Of a DNA stretch of 64,000 bases, positions 12,401 to 24,400 are shown piece by piece; within the stretch, counting starts at the first letter, position 1; each line of letters starts with the position of its first letter. The position numbers and the translations under genes are program-made. Below the pieces are notes generated by a model. That model searched no databases and was not told the DNA's origin. It saw only the letters and a list, made by a program, of their open reading frames with translations. Source of the stretch: Aspidiotus rigidus. Taxonomy: Eukaryota; Arthropoda; Insecta; Hemiptera; Diaspididae. The stretch lies in NCBI GenBank assembly GCA_035079385.1, contig JAVHKY010000075.1, positions 1 to 64,000 of the forward strand, given 5' to 3'.

Positions 12401-15400
12401 CAACACTTTCTTTGACTGATCGCGTAGATCTTTATAGAAACTGTCATCTTCATTCAGGGTATCTTTGTCGTCATTGTTCAACGATGCTTCGTGACCGGAT
12501 ACGTCGGTAGCGACCGAACAACTTTCCAAATTTTTGTAGGTCCATTCGTCTTCGGAAGAATCGTCATCTGATTTAGCATCATTGCCCGAGACTTCATCTC
12601 GTTTGGGATCTTGTTCTGGATCTGTGTCTTCGTGTGGTATATAGTATACGCCAACATTTCGAGAGCTTACATCGGTTCTGAGAAGAAAAGAATAAGATAT
12701 TTGTTAGATCTACTGAAATTAAAAGCGAGACCGCGACGCACGGAGTAAACTTACGTGTTGAACATGGCGAAGTCGGGTGGGATCATTTTACTCAACGTTT
12801 CGATAGGTAAGTTTCGTAAAGCATCGCGGAAGTTTTCGTTCAGCGGAATGTCGACTCGCGTTTGTGTTTGCAACGAGGTAGCGGTATCACGTTCTTCTGA
12901 TTCCAGCATATCGATATCGGTAGCGTGTACGGTTTCTCCGCGAGTGGTGGCCATCAACATACTGTCTCCAAGGTCCATCAGATCGCACGAATGGATATTT
13001 TCATGCTGTTGGCAAGAAGAATCGAATGAAAATACAGAGCGTAATCATTTGTAAATGAGAATGGTACGAAGATTTATCCAAAAGAAGAAGACGGGCTCTT
13101 TGCAAGGTCATAGTGAAAAAGATAACGTCCTTTCCGAATTAGTTTCTTAGACCCACATCCCATTTTGAAGCTCAAGCTCTGAAATAGTTCTATGCTACCA
13201 GCTTATTATATTTGAAGGTCTATTTTATCGAGTTGTACAAAGGCAAAGGATTTGAAAAAACTTTTAGCTAGGAGCCACGTGACAAGGGTTGATTCGTGGC
13301 CATGAATTATGAACAAGAAGTGGAACTATAAAACGTACGAAGAGAATTCGAGTTCTGAGTAAAGCTTATTAAAGATCGTTTCTTTTAAAAGTTTTCAAAG
13401 TTCTAGAAATATTTCGACAAGAATGAGGTTGAATAGACCGATTCCACGTGACGTGAAAATCTATATTTCTGGTCGAATGCTTGTTCTCTGCTGCTGGCTT
13501 TGGATCAGCCATCATTCAAGATCTCATAAGAATACATGGAGAACGTTTCAATCATTCATTAATACATTAAAACGAGAAATAAACAAGGAAACAACGATAC
13601 ATTTTTGAATACTCTAAAACTTCTGGATTCTACATATGAACCTTTGGTTCCTTATTTATTTCTTATTTTGGGATATCAATGTGTGATCGAAACGTTCCCT
13701 CTGTATTCTTATGAGAATCGATAAGGCAATTGAACCAACAATTGTGGTATCGAATAATATCGAACACAAATGCATGTATTCCTTGCTCAGTGATCACTGT
13801 TATCAGTGTCGTGACGTTACTGTGGAATCGGTCTATACAAGTTCGAAATAGTTAAACCAAGATGCTAAAGAACATAATTATTGTCTAGAATTAAGACTTT
13901 AGCTGATGACTGCATTACACTTGATTTTTCCAGAGTATTGTAGCCAGCCGCAAACCGAATTGAACCGAATTTTTTCTAATACGAGCGATGCTGAAACTGA
14001 AAAGTAGTTTTATTTTAACCTTCCTAGGCCAAAAGCCGAAATACAAAACCAAACTTTTTCAGCTTCCTTATTAGTGATGGGCGATAGTCGATAGTTTCAC
14101 GCTATCGATAGTCCCGATAGTTTTCCCAGGGTACTATCGCCACTATCGATAGTCCCGATAGTCAGGGCTTGCGACCAAAATTTTTTTAACGGTTAATGGC
14201 ACGGTACATTATAGAGGTATTGACACGAACGTATATTAGCCGTGTTTGTTACTGTCGCCTGAGTTGTGTCAGTTGATATAATCTACGCTAGGAGCGTTGC
14301 AAGGTATTACTAAGCATGAAAACTACATGAATACTAGGTAATGTAAATTCATCAATTTTTAAAAATTCGTAGAGGAATCAGGTATTAACCTAAAAATCTG
14401 AAACCGGGTACGAATAGACAACTCACTATGCTCTACTTATTTAAAAAAAAATTATCTTCTTAGGTGAATTTCTTCACCTTTTACAACCCTCGAAAATTTC
14501 GTCAATATTAGGGTACCTCCGGTAAGGTTCCGACACAGGTGGGGTGTGGAAGGTATTCAAACGATCGCTGCGAGCGTAGCGGAATTCTGTATGAATTAAC
14601 ACAATTTGTGCGACAGAAATTTTTCGTTGTGTCAATACCTCTATAATGTACCGTTGTGTCAATACCTCTATAATGTACCGTGGTTAATGGTTATCGGTCA
14701 AATGACCTCACAAATTTTTTCGGTTATCGGTTATCGGTCAAGCTGTATTTTGACCAATACTATTAAATGTTGAAAAATATTTCGGTCAAAGTCCTAAAAT
14801 TTTCAGTTAACATTCTTAGAAAACCTAGAATTTTTGGTCAAATAATAGTTATAACCGAAAAAATAACGGTTAACGGTCAATTGGTCAAGATCGATTGTAA
14901 ATTATAATGGTTAACGGTCAATCGGTCAAAATTGATATTTTCATTTTGGTTATAACAGTTAACCGAAAAATAACTGTTATTGTACAAGCCCTGCCGACAA
15001 TTTTTCATAGATGAGATATGTCGATCACGAGAAAAGTACCTTTGTCACATGTACGATAGCTATCTTTCTCCTGATCGTTATTTTTTCTCAAAAACTTGTC
15101 AAGAAATGCATCTCAGTGTTACCAATAATGGAAGCAACTTGAAAAAATCATAAAAATGTGATTCCATATTTCCATCAGCTTTTCAGCCATGTCCAATGCT
15201 GAGATTTGACATCCTTTCTCTTTCTTTTTGTCATCACTATCAATTCATACCACCAATTTCCTGATTTCGATAAAAAAAAGAAATCATTTCAACTATCGAT
15301 AGTACTATCGCCTTTGTTTTAAGCAAAACTATCGTTAATCCCGATAGTTTTCTCCAAAAACTATCGATACTATTGATAGTCTATCGATAGTTCCCATCAC

Positions 15401-18400
15401 TATTCCTTATAGGTTTTCCAATTTTTTGCAAAATAGGAAAATGCAGAAATAAGAAACATAGACCTACAGTTTGTAAAATTCACTTCATATCTAAGTTTAT
15501 TCAAATTACAAATTCTACAAAATCCGAAAAATAAAAATAATTAAGAAAAATTATTTCAGGTTCAGTTCAGCAGTCTAGCTGTTTAGCATAAAAGCCTGTA
15601 ACGCAGTCATCCAATGGAGACGACCACAAACTGGAGAATAGGTATCTTCCACAAGTGAAACAGAGCCCCGATTCTCCTGATCATTTTGTCTAGACTTGCA
15701 TCCCTTTATAACATTAATCAGCAGAAAATCAGCTGAATTTTTCCAAAAACCAAAAGTTTCAATGTCCTAAGTTTGAGCTGAAATTTTCGGCTGCAATATT
15801 CCGGATGTTTCTGTTCTTTAATGACGTCGCTGCGCGTTGTTGATGACGTAAAATGCAGACCTTGAATGCAAATGCAGCCATCAGCTGGAGACCTAATTTT
15901 AGACAATGTGGCTCTCCAATATTATATAGGGGGGTGAAGATATAGTAAGAAAATTTCAACCGATATGAGGACGGCGTTTCCTGAATTTAATATTGTTGGT
16001 CAATAATTTAAACAGTGAAACTGCGTAAGTTATGACAGCAAACCAGATAATTGACAGAATGACCTATTGTTTGAAGAAACTTCATATTTTGAGAAAACTG
16101 TTACACAAGAATGACTAAGATACTCACCTTTGGAGTGGATAGAGGGCTTATATTCAGATTTTCAATATAACCATTCAGTCGACGATGTTTAGAAGCAGGT
16201 TGCTCATCATCACTTTCTGCACCCGCGTCGTCAAAATTCTGAAACAATAAAATCAAAAGTTTGTGTGTTAGATATCTGAAACGAACATCTCATCTCTCCC
16301 CAAATTACATCGAGTAAAAGTATATTTTCACTGGTTGCATGAACAACAAAAAGTTCCATTTACTACCGACGGAAGCCATACTCAAAAGACTAAAGCAATT
16401 TCTTGCTCCAACTTGGCAAACCACATCAATTCTATTCCATTTACAACTTAGAAACAGTCATATGACTCGGATCTCAGTAGTACAAAAAATGGTGACGTTC
16501 GCATACCTTCTAGCCTAAGCCTGGCTCTAGTAGTTCAATTCTTGACCCTAAGTACACTGGGAATAGGAATAAGAGGCACTTCATGGCTCCGACTGTCCTT
16601 GAACTACATACAAACTACCTTGATGACGTCATAGGCAAGGCAATTATTTTTCTCTTAATGAGGGACGACCTTTCAATTTTTTAAAGTTTTTCGATAGTTT
16701 TATTCATGGTGTGTTAAAGTCACAAGTTGGTCTTCCTCTGGGACAGGTTTCAAGGACATACAGTGGACTTTCCACAACATTGCACACCGGGATACAGATT
16801 ATCAGTTTAAATTTTTTCTCTGAAGAAATATTCCCCGAAATATGCACATCTAGTGACAGCTTGGGTTAGACAGAAGTCATATTCAACTGGTGACAAAAGC
16901 TATCAGTATAAATATGCTATCTTACAAATTTAGAAGGGGCGTTCACATTTTTCCTACGCGCTCCGGCATGTCCTCAACAATTTGGCGCCGCAAATTACAA
17001 AAATAGAAATTGATAAAGTACCTTGAAAGATCGCTTTTCGGATGGTAATTAGTATGAGATGGATTCTTACTTTTTCATTTAGACACCTCATTGCTTTTTT
17101 GGTCGGATTACTTTGAGGATTGTAAGTGGCAGTGATATTCGGTTTTATATCATATTTATGTGAGAATTGGATCCACAAGTTGGAGCTTAACAGTCGCGCG
17201 TTATCAGACGGAACTAATGAAACTTTTGATGCTTAGTTCTTTCACATTGGCTCATTATTGTTATACAGGAAAAGTCCGTCTTCTGATGAGCCCTTATATC
17301 CCTGAATAAAGTGCACAACACCTCGGGAGCCTTATGATCGGCGCCTGTTATAGCAGCTCAGATCTGATCCCATCTCCCCTCAGAATATTCCAACATGACT
17401 CAGCTTTATGCGTCCATCAGCAAAGAATTGATAAAACCTGACATAATGTGTTGCTAAGTTTATATTACTTATCCTTGCCATACTTTCCTGCTCTCTCAAA
17501 CAGCATAAGAATTGCTGCTCATTGAACTTGAGAGGCTGACTAGAAAATTTCTTCCGCGCCATTGACCGAGCACGCAGGCGAGACCAGACTAACATAAAAT
17601 ACATAATCCTCTTTCACTTTGCTTCATCGGTGTCCTCTCAGATTCATTACGGATGATATTTCAGAAGCAATAGTACAAATTCTGCCGTCAGTTGGGCACA
17701 ATCTACTTCTCCGTTCCCTCATCAATATTTTATACTTCATCTTTCTGCTGCTCCACTCATTAAGAGTTCCCTTTATTATCATTTCGGCCCAGCTGCATTC
17801 TTTCCCTCGGTCGTCAACTAGATTCTGAGAACCCAAGCCCCCACCTCTGTCTTTGGTTTCCAAGATGAAGTCAGTCCCTTAAGGAAAACAAGAGAGAACC
17901 ACTCGGTTCAGAAAAAGACTGCCTTTGAGATCAACAAAGCCTACGATTCCTCTTAATTATCAACAGCTTATAAAATCACATCGTGGCTACTTTTAAAATT
18001 CTCGAAAGATAATATCTAAATACGAGACATTGTAGATACAAAAAAATTAACGAACGCAAAAAGACAGACCCTTCTAAAAAATCGTTTTTTCTCTAGTCAA
18101 AGAGTATTGGTATACGACTTTAGCAATTAACTTAACTCTTCTAATTGGAAAGAAAACGCAGCTTTCAAAGATCAAGGCCTTCAATCGCCGAGCTCTTTGA
18201 TCCACGATGATCGAACCGGTTCAAAGAAACAAGAGAAGAGTAATATTTTACCCCCTGCTGCGGCGTCTTTTCGAAACAACTGTTCTGTTCGACAGCGCGG
18301 TATACCTACAAAATATCAAGGTTCACGAGTTTGCCTTACATTATATACTTCCTACGTGATTTTTATAAGTTTTATAGGCGCGGCCGAAAAAACCAAATTC

Positions 18401-21400
18401 TCACAAGTACGATACGCGAACTTATTCGAAGATGGTCAAGACAAACAATGCCGCTCATTTCAATATATCTACGCGAGGAATACGGCGTACGCATGTAGAT
18501 GAACCAAGGCCGCAGCCAAAAGAAGAAATAATAAAAGTTTGAACGAGAAGTTGATGCGCAGGTAAAATTCTGAACAGCAGCGCTCTTTGGACGGGTAACG
18601 GAAAGCATAATACCTTGTCGGTTGATCGTAAAAAATTATATAATTCCTAGAGTATTTCAATATATAGCCAGCATATTTATAAGATAGTCAGTACGCTGAT
18701 GTCATACCCGTCAATAAAAGAGCGCGTACCGCGTTAATTTATGCATCGCTAATGTCTGTTATCGCTTTACCAAAAACCACGAGATATCGTCAAAAACCGA
18801 ATTGCTCGACAATCAATTCATTTTCATTGGCTACATAAGATATATCTCGATCTTTGGAGGCGAAATGAAATTAACAAACCATAATATCTAATAGAGATGA
18901 TGGAGATCGATCAATTTTGAGACACCTCCATACACAAACTGTTAATATTTATTATCTACTTTTTTCATTATTATCGCGTATATATATATTGGGTTGTGGT
19001 TTTGATGACTTGAGCTTCCGTTCAAAGCCGGAAATGATATGACAATTTGAAAGTATGATTACAAAATCGTCACCAACAGTGTAGATAACAAAAGTTGAAG
19101 GGATTCATGATAGAGCCAAAAACTCTCTACGACAGAAGGTAGATAAATTCTTTCGTAAAACACTTTTCAAACAAGAAATCCTCACTTTAATTTTCTAGCA
19201 CTCTGTATCAAATTGTCATTGTTTTGGCCGTTTGGAAGTTTCTTTTTCTCAATGCATGCGAGGTAAAAGAATTTAAAAAGTCTAAGCTTGTACGTGTAAG
19301 ATTGGACAGCACAAGACGAAAACAATGAAAGTTTTTGAAGATGAATCATGAAAAAGAAAACCTCAAGTTTAATTCGGTAGATAAGTTCTTTCAAAAACAT
19401 TCAGAAATGGGTTTTTAAAATCCTTTTATCTCCTCAATCTTGCGACAAAAATCATTTCCAATCCTCAGAAGTACGACGCTGCGATTGCTAATTTCCAGTC
19501 GGCGAAGGAGACAATATGTCAATGGACCGGTCATCACTGTACGAGTAAAAACAAAATGAACCCTGTTCGACTTTGCCTAGAAGGTCCACAATCACAATTC
19601 AACGTTCATTGATGAAACACCCGCGGTTTCCTTCAACGCGACGCGCGAACTTATATTCATATTCTTCTCGTCCACGGAGACGTCAAAAACTCCCTAGGTT
19701 TCAATATTACAAAAAACACTACTGAGCATCCATCATGTTACAAAGATTCTATTACGTGATTCTTGGATACTTTTCAACGTTGAACACGAATCCGTTGTCT
19801 GTTTTTTGCTAGCACGTCACAATTTTTAGTAATCACGATCAAAGTTCTCGTTTATTTGCCGCGCGTCGTCGCGAAACACATCGACGATAGCAGCGTTGCT
19901 ATCGAAAACGTTCGTTACGTTCCGCGACAGTGCGCGGCAAGTAGACGAGAATATTTGTTATGATTACGTGAATATTTATCGTGATTACTAAAAATGGTGA
20001 CGGGCTAGCAAAAAACGGACAACGGATTCGTGTTCAGCGTTGAAAAGTATCCAAGAATCACGTAATAGAATCTTTGTAACAGGATAGCTGTTCAGTTGTG
20101 CAATTAATTTGTGTTTGATGGTATTCAAAAGAAGTATACTAACTTTTTCTATATGGACTTTGCCATAAGAAAAAGATACGGGTGTTTCATTTGCTAATAT
20201 TTGAGAAGATTATTAGCAAGAATCCAATGATAAATTTTCATGTACATAGGGAACTCCCACAAATCTTTCAATTTTGAACGTCAATAAATAATGATTAAGA
20301 AGTTCACTGTTCATTCTTATAAGGATGGATGACAGGCTCCTAAGCGAGTGCCAATAACGGATACTACAAATATATACGAGTATTGTTGTTCGAAATATGA
20401 GCGCTTTCTGCTAAGGCGCTAGAGGTAAACAGAGAAAATGGTTTTTCGGTTAGGTGCGAAACCACCTTTTTGTGTACATTGGCGAGAACATCTCTAGCGC
20501 TTTACAATGATTAGTGATTACTGACTCTGTATCAGTCGAGTGACGTCACGAGAGCACAGCTTAATTGGACCGGTCGGCGCTGGCATCGTCATTATTTTGA
20601 ATCTCTCATTTATTCCAACACTTGGTAATTTTACGGATTCTGACGACGGAACCAGAGAGCAATGCTGCGGAAAAATAAAATTGTAGAAGTACCAACGAAA
20701 GGAAATTTCTCGCTCTACTAGCGCTATTCAGTTCGGATGGAGAATATTTCGAAGATGTAGATTGACAGTAGCGCTTGCGGATGATAATTCTACTATTTGC
20801 CTAAACAAACCAGATTACATCTAGAGACAATGCTATAAAAATTAAAGAGGTAAGGAGGCGGCTCCCAAAAGGCAGGAAGATGGAGCAGACAAAAAAACCG
20901 ATGTCGGATCCGGAGGTGGGAAAAAAGAGCGGAACGGCTCCGTTTGCTCTTTTGCCGTCTGTAGTCATCCTAGTAAGCCATGAGCTTGTGACAAAAAACG
21001 ACGGTTTCCTTCATAAAGTTAAACTAGGAAGCAGGGAACCTGTTTTGTGAGTCATATGGGATTTAGTATTGAGAATTAAAGGAAGCCTGGACCTAGATAC
21101 TCTGGTATAAAGAAGGCCTAGATCCACTATAAGCCTAGTATAATTTAGTTTGAGAGTCTAAATTTTTCTCGAATCTCCAGCTATATATGATGGAAGGGGG
21201 ACTTGGAAAAATTCCTACCATCTATGGCTTGAGAGTCGAAATTTTTCCAAGTTTTTTGTTGGACAGCGGACGGCGCACGGCAAATTTTTCAAAAAGCCCC
21301 CCATAGAACAGGTTCCCTGTTAAAATACTAGTGATGAGTAAAAACCGGTAGTTTAAAATAACCTTCAGACCAGTAGTTCCTCAGACTCGACCTCTGTGGA

Positions 21401-24400
21401 CCGGAGGTTACAGGCAAAAACAAACGATATAGTGCCGAAAGAGTCTGAATCGGAAAGTCGATCAACTTTTGGCTTTTAGCTTCCATTCTGGAGCATAAAA
21501 CTTTCGCCTTTCAACTTTTTGTCTTTTCATTTCAAAATTCTTTGTCTTTTAGTTTCTAGCTTTCAACTTTCCTCATGGAAAATGTGTCCGTCTTTTGACT
21601 TTTAATGTTGGGAAACATTTTTCACATTCCATACTCAGCTTTTATACCAAGAATTCCATAGCGTTCGGCTTCAAACATCCGCTTTCAGCTAGCTTGCAAA
21701 ACAACCGTTAATACTGGTTGTACCTCCGGTCGTGACTCTTCACTTAGAAACATTGGAAATAATATGGAATTGATTTACCCATTTAAATTTTCGAGTCTGA
21801 AGTATTGCAGTGCAGCGATTGCAATTGAAACCCTCGTTAGTTGTCCCTTTTTTTGTTTTTTCAATAGGAAACGTGTTTTATGGGAGGTCTTTTGAAGAAA
21901 AATGAAGAGCGCGGACCACCGTCCAGCAAAACGGGGGACTTGGCCAAATTTCGACCTCCGAGCTATCAAATTTCGACCCCCGAGCTATGTATGATAGGCA
22001 CATGGAGAAACGTCGACCTCCGAGCCATAAAATTTCAAACCCCAAGGTCTTGGAAAAATTTGTAATATTGAATTGTATGTGATAGGGGGAAACTTGGAGA
22101 AACATGAAGAAAAGGGATAAACAAAGAAGCCCACATGAAACAAGTTTCCTGTTTGCCTCGATTAACTCGGTTAATGAATGCATCCCGAGCAACTAACGAA
22201 GTAGGCTGCGAGTTTTTTTTTTCTACTTTTTCAGTTTTTCAATAAACCAGCTGCACTGAAGAATTGAAGATATTAAGCTGTGCAATGACTGAAGACAGAA
22301 TGCTCAAGTTGTTTGGAGCGGGTAGAATCAGCGAAATTGATGAGAGAATCTGGGGTCTGAGCGTCATCTTTGAGATCTGGGAGTCAGAAGAGCTAGCACC
22401 ATCAAATCAGCTAAACGACTCCTAAAAGATCCGTGAGCCATGCTTCATAGCCGAAGTTCGATCGCGGAGCTAGTCCCTAAGAACCGGAGCTCAATTATGG
22501 CTCCCGGCTCCTAAAAAAAGAGTGCGGAGCCACTTTTTTGGCTCTCTATTCCAATGAACAGTTGTGAAAATTTTTTCGTGTATATTTTAGGACCTGTATC
22601 AAATATAAAATGGGAGAATAAGCTCGATTCTTGCAGCGCTGATAAGCTAAAGAAGAGCAGCAGGAACCGATTTTTTACAGGTTTCAAAGCCAGCCGGTAG
22701 CCAGCAGATCAAAAACCAAAGTAGCCGAACCCAATGAAATAAAATTTCAATAGGTTGACCTCGATTGACTCCAAAAGCAGCTCAAACCTAGCAAAAAAAT
22801 GAACTTCTCAAAACTGGTAAAACCGAAAAAGAAAAACACGTTTTGTCGGACGGCACCCGACGGCCGACGCTCTTCAAACTACGAGTACCCCCATAAAACA
22901 CGTCCCCTGTTGAAAAAATACAAGAGATAACTAACGGGGGTTTCAATGGCGGTTCCTTACACTGCAGTACTTTGAACTCGGAAATTTAAATGGGTAAATC
23001 AAGTCCATACTTCCAATGTTTCTTAGAGGAGCTGATCCAAATCAGCGTACGGCTGACAAGCCAAAAGTCAACTTGAACATTTCGTGATTGGCTTGTCGAC
23101 ACTGTTATTTTCGAGGCAGTGTAAATTGTATGGAAGACTTTTGTTTGGGTTAATAGTTCATGACTCTATCGCCAGCGTCGTCGAAATCTGCCATTCCAAG
23201 ACGGATGACCGGTCCGGATACACTACAACACGTTTCCACAAAATATGACCTTACCACAGAAAAGGAGACTGCAAACCTTAAGGGTTAAGAACATTCTTTC
23301 TCAGTAGACGCGATTTCTCGAAAAATATTCTTCACAAGAACGTCAGTATATAAATACAAAGCGAGTATTGAATGTACAGGTGGTTTGTATTTTATTTGAT
23401 TCGTCGTTGAAAACTGCTATTGAATACCATTTTTTCAGTTTTCAACGTTAACGACCCTATTCAGTCGGAAAAACACCATCAAGGAAAAAGTACGATCCGA
23501 GAAAACGGATGTTTTGCCAAAAGCATAAGTGTACGTACAATAAGCGTGTACAAAACTTCGTATTTTCGACAGTAAATATTTGCAGACACGTTAAAATATT
23601 TCTCGCGAGTTCTAAGAACATTGCAAATAATTCTACTCAGTATGAATTGAGTTCTACTCTACCAAATCGTGATCATCGCAATTTAGAAAATAATATTCAT
23701 CTTTGTGTATGTTTACACTTCCTGAAGGGTGCGGTAGGGTAAGAATGGTCAATGTTCCCCCAAGAGATGCATCTACCAAATTTGATGCATGTTCATTGCG
23801 ACGATGAGAAACGACATACATATTTTTTCCGAATTTTTCGAGCGATGGGCTATAGGCCGAAGAAGGGTTTTACGTTCAGTTTCTTCCCCCGCATCAGCGA
23901 CGGAACAACACGAAATTAATGCAACATTGTCGAACACTTTTACGTTCGCGTTATTTCGTTACAAGCTGAACGTAGAACCCTTGCTCTGCTCCTGATGCAC
24001 AGCTCAAGGAACAAATATATTATTCTTCGATGTCGCCATGAACATGCATCAAGTTTGTTACATGCACCTCTCGAGGGCACTAGACCATACTCATCCAAAA
24101 AGTCACTTCTCCCTCCCTCTCGTACTTATCCAGGAAGCTTAGAGGTAATAGTCATTATGATCGAATCCTTATGACTAACCAAAACTCGTAATTTCTCTCC
24201 TATCTCTTATTATTGAAAGATATGAAAGTTCGTCTTAGTTTCACGAAAACAAACAAAATTACGTAATGCATTCGACTTACCTCTGTTCTAAGATTGTTGA
24301 TCTGGTCTTCGATGTAACACTGCCACTCCAGACACTTCAAGCACAGTAAGTGCCAACGATGTTCCCAACGCTGGGCTTTCTTCAGAGGTGATTCACGTTT

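Larger units (their letters stand above)
14072..15402. mobile_element. Outer hAT-like element, 8-bp TSD TTCCTTAT
   Basis: TIR tagtgatggg/cccatcacta, with perfect duplications ttccttat at 14064-14071 and 15403-15410. TIR form and 8-bp duplication fit the hAT superfamily. TATCGATA occurs near the ends at 14103, 14144, 15294, 15362 and 15382, with many cccgatagt repeats. No transposase; non-autonomous. Interrupted by the element at 14163-14993. Confidence 0.85.

Noticed and set aside
17380..17863. Minus-strand frames of 74 and 79 codons as gag/pol parts of the gypsy relic
   Set aside because: No protease, RT or nucleocapsid motif visible; adjacency alone is not enough.
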